Positions 9,191 to 17,221 of a DNA stretch of 64,000 bases are shown piece by piece. The notes beneath the pieces were generated by a model. That model was not told the DNA's origin. It made no database searches and worked only from the letters and a program-made list of their open reading frames with translations. The translations under genes were made by a program, and so were the position numbers. Source of the stretch: Methanolobus sp. ZRKC5 (GTDB taxonomy: Archaea; Halobacteriota; Methanosarcinia; Methanosarcinales; Methanosarcinaceae); contig NZ_CP151792.1 of assembly GCF_038446525.1 (NCBI RefSeq), forward strand, positions 1,302,001-1,366,000, in the 5' to 3' direction. Positions within the stretch are counted from its first letter, which is position 1, and the number at the start of each line of letters is the position of its first letter.

Positions 9191-9654
9191 TCTTCTGCAT
9201 TTTGTGGTCTTCGATAATCATGCGCATATGGTTTGGCATGATGCATGCCAAACTTCTTCAAGATCACTAGTATTTGCTTAATGGTGTATTGAACCTTAAA
9301 TTCATTATAAATGAGTTCCTGAACTTCTTTTGTAGACCAATCATCTCTTTCATGTAACATGTCCCTTAGTTTTTCTTTTTGATCATCAGTGAGTTTGGAA
9401 GGACATCCTCCTGAAAACCTAGGCTTTAATCCTTCATATCCGTCTTGATTCCACCGCTCTTGCCATTGATATGCAACGGGTTTTGATATCCCTACAAGTT
9501 TAGCTGCTTCATTAACAGAAGCTCCTTCATAACGATGTTTAACAAAATATAAACGTTGTAGAACTCGTGTGTCTTTCTCTAATGACTTAATATGTTTAAG
9601 CAATTCTTCTGATGAAAGATGATGCTTTATCGGAATTTGTTTGGGTTTAGCCAT
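9166..9654 (-). CDS. IS630 transposase, N-terminal frame (HTH)
   Basis: The 162-residue frame carries the DNA-binding half of the transposase: a helix-turn-helix in the segment NEAAKLVGISKPVAYQWQERW (about residues 52-72) and a second winged-helix part ending HDYRRPQNAED. It stops soon after a run of eight A residues in the coding strand. The catalytic half lies in the -1 frame, so a full transposase needs ribosomal slippage at the A-run (about 9174-9181). This arrangement is common in IS630 elements of methanogens and bacteria. Confidence 0.88.
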   Translation of the reverse strand: MAKPKQIPIKHHLSSEELLKHIKSLEKDTRVLQRLYFVKHRYEGASVNEAAKLVGISKPVAYQWQERWNQDGYEGLKPRFSGGCPSKLTDDQKEKLRDMLHERDDWSTKEVQELIYNEFKVQYTIKQILVILKKFGMHHAKPYAHDYRRPQNAEDCLKKTYR

Positions 9655-9811
9655 ACAGTATTGTTATACTCAATTAGTATTAATAGTTTGGTTAATAACT
9701 ATATATGAAAAATAGTGCTGAATCTATTAACTCTGAATGCTATGCGAGATAAAGACCATAGATGTAGAAAGGATGTTGATTAACCAAAGAGGAAACTTGA
9801 GCTTGAATAAC

Positions 9812-9833
9812 CTGGCGAAAAAGAAGACGCCAG
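9812..9833 (+). terminator. Hairpin plus T-run
   Basis: A perfect six-base stem CTGGCG / CGCCAG with a ten-base loop is followed by TATTTTTAT, the look of an intrinsic terminator on the plus strand. No gene on that strand now precedes it, so it is probably left over from a gene lost when the IS630 element or the MITE arrived. MITE copy 2 begins 22 bases later. Confidence 0.45.
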
Positions 9834-9854
9834 TATTTTTATAAATAAAAAATG

Positions 9855-10048
9855 GTAACTATTCAGCCTGATAAAAACACTATCAATAGCAATCTTGACA
9901 AAAAGTTGAGACCTACATTTTATTAGGATCATTAATTTTGATTGTTGCCATTGATTGCTTTTTTGATTCTTAGGTTGTTAGTGAGCAGACATCTCTATTT
10001 CGATGAAATCAGTACCAATAGGCAAATCGTGCCAGGCTGAATAGTTAC
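9855..10048 (+). mobile_element. 194-bp MITE, copy 2
   Basis: The same length and 16-base perfect terminal repeats as copy 1, in the same orientation. The flanks read TAAAAAAT at 9846-9853 and 10049-10056, an 8-bp duplication, with one additional G at 9854 between the left flank and the terminal repeat. Internally it is closer to the copy at 51292 than to copy 1 (for example ACACTATCAATAGC shared with the 51-kb copy versus ACGCTATCAATAAC in copy 1). It lies just downstream of the FAS1 gene and, with copy 1, brackets the IS630 element as direct repeats. Confidence 0.92.
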
Positions 10049-10078
10049 TAAAAAATAAAAAAAAGAGATGGAGACTTA

Positions 10079-10579
10079 TTAATTATTCGTAGACGGTGGC
10101 AATATAACCATATCTATTACATGGATGACTCCATTACTGGTTTCAATATCTGCCTGCACTACGTTTGCATCGCCAACCATTACATTCCCGTCGGTTATGT
10201 GCACGATAACCTCTTCACCCTGTACCGTTTCAAGAGCCATCATATCTGACAGATCTGTTGACATTGCTTCCCCTGCAACTACATGATAGGTAAGTATGGC
10301 TGTAAGTGCCTCCTCATCTTGCAACAATGAATCAAGAGTACCTTCGGGTAATGCATCAAATGCTTCATCAGTTGGTGCAAATACTGTAAATGGTCCTTCA
10401 CCACTTAAGGTTTCATCAAGTCCTGTTGCCTGAAGTGCAGTCACAAGAGTATTAAATGAACCAGCAGCTACCGCGGTCTCTACAATATCCATTTCTTCTG
10501 CTTGGGGTTGCTCTGCACAGCCTGATAAAAGAACAGTTGTTGCAACAAGCAAAGCCACTATTATTTTGTATAATTTCAT
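10079..10579 (-). CDS. FAS1 (fasciclin) domain lipoprotein
   Basis: The 166-residue protein begins with a lipoprotein signal (about residues 1-20, lipobox LLSGC with Cys at 21) and then one FAS1 domain. The H1 motif is seen in FTVFAPTDEAFDALP, then the YH element in ILTYHVVAGEAM, and H2 in SNGVIHVIDMVILPP. FAS1 domains mediate surface adhesion, so this protein is probably tethered outside the membrane. It is transcribed towards MITE copy 2, and its upstream side is a long AT-rich gap. Confidence 0.92.
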   Translation of the reverse strand: MKLYKIIVALLVATTVLLSGCAEQPQAEEMDIVETAVAAGSFNTLVTALQATGLDETLSGEGPFTVFAPTDEAFDALPEGTLDSLLQDEEALTAILTYHVVAGEAMSTDLSDMMALETVQGEEVIVHITDGNVMVGDANVVQADIETSNGVIHVIDMVILPPSTNN

Positions 10580-10866
10580 TTACTCCACTCCTCTAAATTT
10601 TTTATATTGAGTTCAATTGTGTTTTTTTTATGAACAAATAATGATGCTTTTCTATAGAATATATAGATTCTGTATTCTTTTGTGATGGTTTATTTTTTTC
10701 AGTATACTTCGATGCAAAAAAGCATTGCAGAAGCTCAATTATTATATCATGTGTTTGAAAGTAAGTTTACACACAAAAATACTGGTTTGTTATAAATTTT
10801 CATACAATTCTAATAAAAATAGATTAAAATGTTAATTGAGAAAATTCATCCATAATTTAATCATCC
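10580..10866. other. AT-rich region upstream of the FAS1 gene
   Basis: This is highly AT-rich sequence with no frame having a convincing start or family signature. It must contain the promoter for the FAS1 lipoprotein gene on the minus strand. Nothing else can be supported. Confidence 0.35.
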
Positions 10867-10870
10867 AGAA

Positions 10871-11062
10871 TCCAAATTTGATAGGGAAACAGAGGTACTT
10901 GAGAGGAAGCATGTTCAGGCTGATTCTGGTATCTATATTGGAAAGGAAGCAAACAATATTGATGAACAGGCTCTTGATGTGAAAAAAACTCAAGAGTTCA
11001 TCAATGAGAAAACTGCCTATGAACTCATTCTAAATCTAACTCCTGAAAGGCAAGAGAAATAG
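10871..11062 (+). pseudogene. 3' remnant of an unknown gene
   Basis: An open frame runs for about 60 codons to TAG at 11060, with composition of a normal charged protein (for example RETEVLERKHVQADSG, then DVKKTQEFINEKTAYELI). It follows an in-frame TAA and has no ATG, GTG or TTG with a ribosome site at its beginning, so it looks like the tail of a lost gene. I do not recognise a family. It lies between the FAS1 gene and a tRNA fragment. Confidence 0.3.
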
Positions 11063-11118
11063 GGGCGAAGCATAGGAGTGCTTTGACTTATTTGAAGAAA
11101 AAAGCAAAGGAAATCCCA

Positions 11119-11165
11119 TGCTACTGCCGGGACTCGAACCCGGATTCATGGCTTGAAAACCCACG
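11119..11165 (-). pseudogene. 3' half of a tRNA gene, degenerate
   Basis: Read on the minus strand, this contains a perfect T arm (CCGGG, loop TTCGAGT, CCCGG), a 3' acceptor strand CAGTAGC followed by A, and an anticodon-loop-like segment. It closely resembles the 3' half of the tRNA-Gly gene at 13243 (shared CAAGCCATGAA, CCGGGTTCGA). No matching 5' acceptor strand (GCTACTG) exists within the next 60 bases, and the anticodon stem has a mismatch, so it cannot fold as a whole tRNA. It is either a tRNA pseudogene or an old attachment-site scar. Confidence 0.6.
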
Positions 11166-11304
11166 AAGCAGATTAGCCATTCACTCTGAATGTTAATGTA
11201 AGAGAAGATTGGAACTGAAAGTTTCTTTTGTTGAATTACATAAAATGTTTCAGGGCGTACCGCTGGAACTGATATAATATAGATAACAAATTCTGCGAGC
11301 GATT

Positions 11305-11368
11305 AGTTGCGTCAGCAACTATATATCCATTAGGTGCATTACAAGCTATAATAGTTGCGTCTGCAACT
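11305..11368 (+). promoter_or_regulatory. Twin palindromic operators around a TATA region
   Basis: Two 16-base sites, AGTTGCGTCAGCAACT (11305-11320) and AGTTGCGTCTGCAACT (11353-11368), each have six-base inverted arms AGTTGC/GCAACT around four bases. They are 48 bases apart and flank an ATATAT stretch starting at 11321. The next gene downstream encodes a MarR-type repressor, so these are very probably its own operators, with occupancy blocking the basal promoter. Confidence 0.75.
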
Positions 11369-11436
11369 AATTGGGTGGATAATATAGTGAGATAATAAAA
11401 TGGACTGGATCAACGTTTGCAAAAAAAGGTGTACAA

Positions 11437-11874
11437 ATGTGCGAGAATGAATTCATTGGGAAGTTTATCTCATATCTTCACAGGTATGGACAAATCTATA
11501 TTGAAAAAAAAATGGAGCCATATAGTCTTGGAAGTGGACAGTTTTCTTTTCTTATGCGATTGTATCACGAGGATGGTGTCAATCAGGAATATCTTTCAAA
11601 CTATCTGAAGATGGATAAGGCCACTACTACAAGGGCTCTTAAGAAGCTTGTTGATGAAGGCTATGTTTTCAGGCAGGTTGATGAGGAAGACAGGCGATCA
11701 TACAGGATCTTTCTTAGCGAGAAAGGGAAAAAACTGGAACCTGAAATGAAAAAGATAGCTTCGGAGTGGGAGGACATTCTCTTATCCGGTTTTGATTACA
11801 GTCAAAGAAAAGATATCATGAACTCACTTGAAATGATGTTTAAAAACGTATCCCAAAGAATGCAGGATAAATAG
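11437..11874 (+). CDS. MarR-family transcriptional regulator
   Basis: The 145-residue protein has the MarR winged helix-turn-helix at about residues 48-95: QEYLSNYLKMDKATTTRAL is the recognition region and DEEDRRSYRIFLSEKGK the wing with its conserved D-x-R-D-R-R-like basic signature. N- and C-terminal helices for dimerisation frame it. The start at 11437 has AGGTG just upstream. It is the first gene of an operon with an MFS exporter eight bases downstream. MarR repressors usually bind small aromatic ligands, which release them and derepress the pump. Confidence 0.92.
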   Translation: MCENEFIGKFISYLHRYGQIYIEKKMEPYSLGSGQFSFLMRLYHEDGVNQEYLSNYLKMDKATTTRALKKLVDEGYVFRQVDEEDRRSYRIFLSEKGKKLEPEMKKIASEWEDILLSGFDYSQRKDIMNSLEMMFKNVSQRMQDK

Positions 11875-11882
11875 GTAAGATC

Positions 11883-13115
11883 ATGCAATTTAAAAATACT
11901 CATCTTCTAATGCTTTGTATTACTGCCTTTTTTGCAATGGCAGGAAGTGCTATTTTAGCACCAGTGTTGCCAGAGATGGTGACACCTCTGAATACAACAT
12001 CTCATGAAATCGGACTGTTGATATCGGTCTACACTATCTCAACAGCTATTTTCACACTGGTTATTGGACATTTCATTGACCGTGTGAACCGTAAAAGTAT
12101 ACTGGTCCCATGTCTTGTCATCTATGGCCTGATGGGACTTGTAAGTTATTTTGTCTCAGACCTACAATCACTTCTTGTCATGAGGTTCATACAGGGTATT
12201 GGCGTGGCAGGAATGATGTCTTTGACTATGCTGGTCATTGGGGATGTGTACAAAGGCCATGAAAGTGTACATGCAATGAGCAGGGTTAGTATGGCTTTTG
12301 CCATTGGAGCGGTATCTGCCCCCCTCATAGGTGGAGGACTAGCAATTTTGGGATGGAACTATCCGTTCCTTTTCTATGCACTTTCACTGCCATTCGCTTT
12401 TCTTGTAATATTTTTCCTTCCGGAAACAAAGGTTCAGAAGGAAAATGGCAGCCATAAAGGTATATTTAATGTGCTTCCAGCACTCAAGGATTTGCGAATA
12501 CTATATACGGTATTCCTGAGCTTTGCTATTTTCTTCCTATTATTTTCAGTGATTATCTACATGCCCTTTATGCTTAAGGCTGTATTTGGTTATACGGCAA
12601 AGCAAGCAGGACTTGTATTGGCATTCCAGGGACTAGCTGTTATTCTAATGGCATCCCGCGTAAAGGTCCTGGTCACTAAACATTCGATGATACAAGTGAT
12701 TGCCACTGGTTTTGCACTTGTCGGACTGGCAATACTATCTATTTCATTTGCGAATTCAATTGTCATAGTTCTTCTTTTAATGTTGCTGTTTGGAGCTGGT
12801 TATGGGCTTGCCCAAACCACAATTGATGCACAGATAATTCAGATATCCTCTTCAGAATCAAGAGGTGGGGTATTATCCATACACAACACCATGAAGTACA
12901 CTGGCCAGAGTCTTTCCCCCATAGTGTTTGGTATAGTCCTATTAAATTTTAACATTGACACGGTTTTTATGATATCAGGTTTCCTGGGGTTGCTCATTGC
13001 TCTGACAACGTATTTAATGAAGGCTATTTTTGAAAAAACATCTGATGTGCATGTAAAAAATAGAAAAACATCATTGCCGTATTCAGTCTCCCCTGAACCT
13101 TTAGATGATAGGTAG
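11883..13115 (+). CDS. MFS drug-efflux-type transporter
   Basis: The 410-residue protein has about twelve membrane helices. Motif A appears between helices 2 and 3 as GHFIDRVNRKSI (about residue 62), and helix 4 carries RFIQGIGVAGM, like motif B of drug/proton antiporters. The second half begins near residue 205 after a charged loop. Its place directly behind a MarR regulator, with shared operators, suggests a proton-driven exporter for a toxic compound; substrate unknown. The C-terminal tail is basic. Confidence 0.9.
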   Translation: MQFKNTHLLMLCITAFFAMAGSAILAPVLPEMVTPLNTTSHEIGLLISVYTISTAIFTLVIGHFIDRVNRKSILVPCLVIYGLMGLVSYFVSDLQSLLVMRFIQGIGVAGMMSLTMLVIGDVYKGHESVHAMSRVSMAFAIGAVSAPLIGGGLAILGWNYPFLFYALSLPFAFLVIFFLPETKVQKENGSHKGIFNVLPALKDLRILYTVFLSFAIFFLLFSVIIYMPFMLKAVFGYTAKQAGLVLAFQGLAVILMASRVKVLVTKHSMIQVIATGFALVGLAILSISFANSIVIVLLLMLLFGAGYGLAQTTIDAQIIQISSSESRGGVLSIHNTMKYTGQSLSPIVFGIVLLNFNIDTVFMISGFLGLLIALTTYLMKAIFEKTSDVHVKNRKTSLPYSVSPEPLDDR

Positions 13116-13242
13116 CCTGAATAAGAATTTATACTGAAATTCGAGATATACTTGCTTCAGGATATTTGACAGATATTTGGGTAATGCATCTACTCAACCA
13201 TGTATGCTTTTTACCCAATTCTGATATCCCACAAAATACAGA

Positions 13243-13313
13243 TGCGGCTGCCGGGACTCGAACCCGGGTTCATGGCTTGGGAAGCCACGGTCATACCACT
13301 AAACCACAGCCGC
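13243..13313 (-). tRNA. tRNA-Gly (CCC)
   Basis: On the minus strand the acceptor GCGGCTG pairs with CAGCCGC (discriminator A at 13243). The D arm contains TTTAGTGGTA, the anticodon stem GTGGC/GCCAT encloses loop TTCCCAA (anticodon CCC), and the T arm is CCGGG TTCGAAC CCCGG. The length is 71 nt, without CCA. Fragments resembling its 3' and 5' halves lie at 11119 and 16343 on the same strand. Confidence 0.95.
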
Positions 13314-13582
13314 ACATCAAAAAATTGTAATCTGTAATATTACGTTCGAGATTATAGATTTTGTGGTGATGGGAGCCTGCAATCTTTTTTTAATATTTAC
13401 TAAAGACATTGCTCCGATTCACTGAGCATTGCTGTAGATTTTGCAGAATTGTCCACTGGCAGATGAATAAGAAATTTCGGCCAGGACATATAATAAATAG
13501 TAATATATTAGTTATGTACATAGAAATATGATATCGATTTCTGCAAAACAAAATACCAGGATAGTAGAATAGGAGATACACT

Positions 13583-14797
13583 ATGAAATTAACAACAACA
13601 TTTATTTTAATCATTTTATTGATAGCAGGTTTTTCTGCGGGATGTATCGGCACCGAAGAGGATACACAGGTTCCCAACACAGGCGAACTTTACAAAGCAA
13701 GCATGTATGCTGAAGCAATTGCATCTGTTGATAACATACAGATGGACAACCCATACTACACCTATGCATTGAACTACAAAGGAGAATCCCTCAATGCACT
13801 TAGCAGGTATGATGAAGCAATAGAATGTTACAATGAGATTATAGAGATAGACCCCCAGAATAGTGAAGCATGGGTTAACAAGGGTGATTCTCTTCTCCAA
13901 CTTAATGAATATGATGAAGCAGACGTATGCTATAACAAATCAATAGAGATCGATCCGGAATTTGATGAGGCATGGTCTGGAAAAGGATGCGTACTGTACT
14001 ATCATGACAGGTATAACGAGTCAATGGATTACTTTGAAAAATCAATTGAATATTCCAACAAAACGATAAGTTCCGACCCGGATAACCTTGAAGCATGGTA
14101 TAACAAAGGAATATGCTACGCATATCTTGGAATGAACAACGAAACACTCGAATGCTGTGAGAAGGTAACGGAGATCAATCCTAAATTTGCAAGCGCATGG
14201 GAAGGGAAAGGGTATGCACTTAGTGAACTTGGCAGATATGACGAAGCAATCCAGTGTTACGATAAAGCAGTAGATATCAACCCTGAAAGTGCCTATGCAT
14301 GGGAATCAAAAGGGTATACTCTCACTGAACTTGAGAGATACGACGAGGCAATAGAATGCTACGATAAAGCAATAGAACTCAATCAGGAAGATGTTTATGC
14401 ATGGGAAGGAAAAGGGTATGCGCTTTACAAACTTGACAGATATGATGAAGCAATTGAATGCTATGATAAAGCAATAGAGCTCGAACCGGAATATGCCTAT
14501 TCATGGGGAGTAAAAGGGTATGCACTTGACAAACTTGGCAGATATGACGAAGCCATAGAGTGTTATGATAAAGCACTAGAAATCTATCCAGAATTTTCAG
14601 GCGTATGGGATGCAAATGGAGATGTGCTTAACGAACTTGGCAGATATGATGAAGCAATTGAATGCTACAATAAAGCAATAGAGCTCGAACCGGAATTTGC
14701 AGATGCATGGGAAGGAAAAGGAGATACGCTTAGCGAACTTGGCAGAACTGATGAAGCAAATGAATGCTATGATAAAGCAGAAGAACTTCGTACTTAA
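13583..14797 (+). CDS. TPR-repeat lipoprotein
   Basis: The 404-residue protein starts with a lipoprotein signal (lipobox FSAGC, Cys near residue 20) and is then composed of about eleven 34-residue TPR units. They are unusually uniform, with a core of RYDEAIECYDKAIEL and AWEGKGYALxxL recurring from about residue 55 to the end. It is probably anchored outside the membrane as a protein-binding scaffold. Codon-level similarity between repeats (gatatgacgaagca-type strings) makes repeat-number change by recombination likely. It is followed 27 bases later by a secreted protein gene, probably in the same transcript. Confidence 0.9.
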   Translation: MKLTTTFILIILLIAGFSAGCIGTEEDTQVPNTGELYKASMYAEAIASVDNIQMDNPYYTYALNYKGESLNALSRYDEAIECYNEIIEIDPQNSEAWVNKGDSLLQLNEYDEADVCYNKSIEIDPEFDEAWSGKGCVLYYHDRYNESMDYFEKSIEYSNKTISSDPDNLEAWYNKGICYAYLGMNNETLECCEKVTEINPKFASAWEGKGYALSELGRYDEAIQCYDKAVDINPESAYAWESKGYTLTELERYDEAIECYDKAIELNQEDVYAWEGKGYALYKLDRYDEAIECYDKAIELEPEYAYSWGVKGYALDKLGRYDEAIECYDKALEIYPEFSGVWDANGDVLNELGRYDEAIECYNKAIELEPEFADAWEGKGDTLSELGRTDEANECYDKAEELRT

Positions 14798-14824
14798 GCT
14801 AAAAGGATAAGTTAAAGGCAAAAA

Positions 14825-15568
14825 ATGAAAAACGGTAATTTATTGTTAGTATTATCCATATCTTTAGTCGCCATAGTATCTGCAGGATTTGTTCTTGATG
14901 AGCATTCAGGTTCATCTCCTGCTCAAGTGACAGACCTTGAACAAATGTACAGGGCTGCAATAGAAGATGCAATGGTGGCCGAAGATGATGAGATATACAG
15001 AGAACTTACTCCGATAACCGAATCAAATACTGAACTTCAATGGATGGAAGACTCTGGTGAAAAATATGTTCTTGTTGTCACATGGACCAAGTATCCTGAG
15101 AGTTACCCCGTCGATTCAAACGTGCTCACATGGTGGGGAGACACATGGGTGATGGTCATTCCTGAATTGAAAGGCTTCGTTGAGCAAAATGACATTCAGG
15201 ATGATGAGCTAACACTCAGACTGGAGCAGCTCATCGGCCTTCCTCTTGATGATGGGAATGAGTATTTTGTGGAAATGTGGGTAAAGCCGGATGACCTTTT
15301 CAGACCAAGTCCTGACCCTGAGATCACAGATACACAAACTCAACTTGATTTTAATGAGAACGTCTCACAGGAACATGTCGATTGGTTCAATTCCCTTAAC
15401 AGCAGCACCTACAATGAATATCCATGGAGCAGACTGGGATATACATACGACTGGGGAAATCCTGACAGTGATGTAGGGATGAGCGAATACGTCATCAGGA
15501 ATAATTCAGAAGTAATAGTAAATTCAGTCTCAACAACTCCTGACTATTTCAATCAGGACTCCGTTTGA
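14825..15568 (+). CDS. Secreted protein of unknown function
   Basis: The 247-residue protein has a signal peptide or N-terminal anchor (residues 5-22, SISLVAIVSAGFVL) and an extracytoplasmic part rich in Trp, Tyr, Asp and Glu. There are several conserved-looking blocks: YVLVVTWTKYPESYP, LTWWGDTWVMVIPEL, YFVEMWVKPDDLFRP and WSRLGYTYDWGN. The distribution suggests a single globular domain, perhaps a hydrolase or binding protein, but I cannot assign a family. Its position behind the TPR lipoprotein suggests a shared role at the cell surface. Confidence 0.6.
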   Translation: MKNGNLLLVLSISLVAIVSAGFVLDEHSGSSPAQVTDLEQMYRAAIEDAMVAEDDEIYRELTPITESNTELQWMEDSGEKYVLVVTWTKYPESYPVDSNVLTWWGDTWVMVIPELKGFVEQNDIQDDELTLRLEQLIGLPLDDGNEYFVEMWVKPDDLFRPSPDPEITDTQTQLDFNENVSQEHVDWFNSLNSSTYNEYPWSRLGYTYDWGNPDSDVGMSEYVIRNNSEVIVNSVSTTPDYFNQDSV

Positions 15569-15726
15569 ACATGTAAATGCTCACATAAACGGCATTCTTT
15601 TCTTTTTTCTATTGTGAAAATCATTGTATTGCAGGATTGAAAGGCAAAAACGGAAGAAAATAGAATATTACATGAAGTTATTGAAATTGTCAAACTTGAG
15701 TATTGATGTCTGGGTCTGAAGAGAGA

Positions 15727-16269
15727 TTATGTCAATTCTCTCTTCAATATCTTGTGTGCGACATTTAACTGCTTGAATTTCTCAAGATCCCCGGTTGGTT
15801 TGTCGGGGTGCAACTCTTTTGACAGCATCTTATACTTTTCATTGATGACTGTAAAATCAGTCTCATCGTGGTCGCAGCCAAAGAATTCTCGTGCATCCAG
15901 GCGTTTATTGAAAACATCTTTATCCTCTTTGAACTCTGAAATAAACTCGGATATTGTGTTTTCCTCTGAAAGAACCCGGCTTGCTTCGAGCTCAATTACC
16001 TTGGATAGGACATAGAGATTCTCTACATAATTCTTTTGCATACTATGGCTGTAATGCATGCGATGATCTGATATCCACCAGGTTGCAGAAGCTTTCGCTT
16101 TTTTCATTGCCATGCGCTCAAGAGGGATATCAATGTCATTTTCGTTAACACCGATCTTTCTTAAAACCGTAATAATATTATTCTGAAATTGTATGGCTCT
16201 TCTGTTACTGGCACCCTTAACAAGCACTGAACCAATTTCATGTCCTTTTATTTTAAGCATTTTATTCAC
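15727..16269 (-). CDS. Orphan protein with C-terminal J domain
   Basis: The 180-residue protein ends in a J domain: helix II around NEKYKMLSKEL, the HPD tripeptide at about residues 154-156 (KELHPDKPTGD) and helix III FKQLNVAHKIL. J domains stimulate the ATPase of an Hsp70 partner (DnaK). The N-terminal 115 residues are not a Gly/Phe or zinc-finger region, so it is not a standard DnaJ; they contain WWISDHRMHYSHSMQKNY and a long helix. It is probably a specialised co-chaperone that brings DnaK to a particular target, which is unknown. Confidence 0.7.
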   Translation of the reverse strand: MNKMLKIKGHEIGSVLVKGASNRRAIQFQNNIITVLRKIGVNENDIDIPLERMAMKKAKASATWWISDHRMHYSHSMQKNYVENLYVLSKVIELEASRVLSEENTISEFISEFKEDKDVFNKRLDAREFFGCDHDETDFTVINEKYKMLSKELHPDKPTGDLEKFKQLNVAHKILKRELT

Positions 16270-16574
16270 TCATTTTCGTTTTGGAGTCTCCACTAGTTCA
16301 TCCTCCCTTATATATCCATGCATATTCCGGAATACTTATTCCCGGTTGTAGTCACTAGAACACAGCCACACGTCAAAAATAGTAATAAATTGCATTGCGG
16401 CTGAAATTATTGAAAAGATATATATGTAATGGAGAAAATCGCACGAGGATATCAAATTGGAGTGGTTGGATGGAGGGATGTGGTTGGGGTAGTAAAGTGT
16501 TGATATCCTCATGCCTTATCATCTGAATGAAATCAAAACCGTGATTTCAGCCACGGTTTTATTGATTCCGGAAA
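16270..16574. other. Intergenic region with a tRNA-Gly 5' fragment
   Basis: The stretch lies between the J-domain gene and the broken flavoprotein gene. The only recognisable item is a fragment similar to the 5' part of the tRNA-Gly gene (listed separately). A TATATATGTAAT stretch near 16418-16430 may be promoter material. No coding frame is supported. Confidence 0.35.
16343..16369 (-). pseudogene. 5' fragment of tRNA-Gly
   Basis: On the minus strand GTGGCTGTGTTCTAGTG matches the acceptor and D arm of the tRNA-Gly gene at 13243 (GCGGCTGTGGTTTAGTG), and the similarity continues into the upstream flank (CACGTCAAAAAT here, CACATCAAAAAAT there). The anticodon and T arms are absent. It is a scrap of a second tRNA-Gly locus in the same orientation. 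Confidence 0.5.
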
Positions 16575-17221
16575 TTACTTCTTTGAGTTCAAGGATTCAG
16601 CTATATTCCTGCCGAGTTGTTTTGCGGCTTCCAATGGAATTTCCTGATCCTCAAAGTTGTTAATTCCTACGGAATCCACTGTTGCTTCAGGCCCGAAGAG
16701 CATTTTTACACCACTAAGCTCACAATCATCTGCGAGTTTACACATGGCGCATTTCCCAGTATCTTGGCATCGCCCACGATCTGCATACCTTCCTCCTCCA
16801 TGTATGCAGCAACAGAATTGGCCACACCCTCTGCAACCGGTGGTGCTTCAGGCATACATGGCACTGCAGATGTTGCAATAATTCCTTCGGGTTTACCCTG
16901 CATGTAACCATGCTTGTGTCTCAGGCAATAAAGACGCTCAAGAATAGTCTTTGTCCTAGCATCAATGGATGAGTAAGGAGTATAGGCTGCAACAATAAGT
17001 GCATCTGCCTCTTTTACTTCCTCTGCGATAGTATTACCATCATCACCGATAACACATACGTTCTTGTCAACGCATTTCATGCATGCCAAACATGGTTTGA
17101 CATTATGCTTGCTAAGTTTGATAAATTCGACATCCATACCCGTTTCTTCAAGTGCTGCCCTCAATGCTCTGTCGGTATTACTGTTTGGGATGGGCGATCA
17201 TGATATTCCTATTACTTTCAT
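16575..17221 (-). pseudogene. Broken iron-sulfur flavoprotein (FMN reductase family)
   Basis: The gene starts with MKVIGIS, then an in-frame TGA occupies the glycine position of the conserved GSP flavin motif, and the frame continues SPIPNSNTDRAL. A cysteine cluster KPCLACMKCVDKNVC follows (about residues 48-60), the 4Fe-4S signature of Isf-type flavoproteins, then flavodoxin-fold motifs PYSSIDARTKTILERL. Near 16745 one base has been lost: the natural tail (LADDCELSGVKMLFGPEAT..., ending NSKK) continues in another frame to TAA at 16575. Two independent lesions make this a pseudogene. An intact relative lies at 61236. Confidence 0.85.

Larger units (their letters stand above)
8625..9703 (-). 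mobile_element. IS630-family insertion sequence
   Basis: The unit contains two overlapping transposase frames and ends in imperfect inverted repeats: TAGTTACTAACTTAAC at the left (from 8627) against TAGTTATTAACCAAAC read inward from 9701 (13 of 16 matching). TA dinucleotides at 8625-8626 and 9702-9703 fit the TA target duplication of the family. Total length of about 1.08 kb is normal for IS630. The DDE triad is complete and the frames are joined by an A8 slip site, so it may be active. Confidence 0.85.

Noticed and set aside
8124-10048. MITE pair plus IS630 as a composite transposon
   Set aside because: Each MITE has its own 8-bp duplication and the IS630 has TA flanks, so all three inserted independently.
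11119-11190. A functional tRNA (anticodon TTC) at 11.1 kb
   Set aside because: The 5' acceptor strand complementary to CAGTAGC is missing and the anticodon stem has a mismatch.
13800-14790. Tandem DNA repeats considered as a CRISPR array
   Set aside because: The repeats are in frame, about 102 bases long, without spacers, and code for TPR units. No CRISPR-type array was seen anywhere in the window.
17196-17202. TGA in the flavoprotein gene as selenocysteine
   Set aside because: The site is a glycine in all such proteins, Methanosarcinales lack the selenocysteine system, and a second lesion exists downstream.
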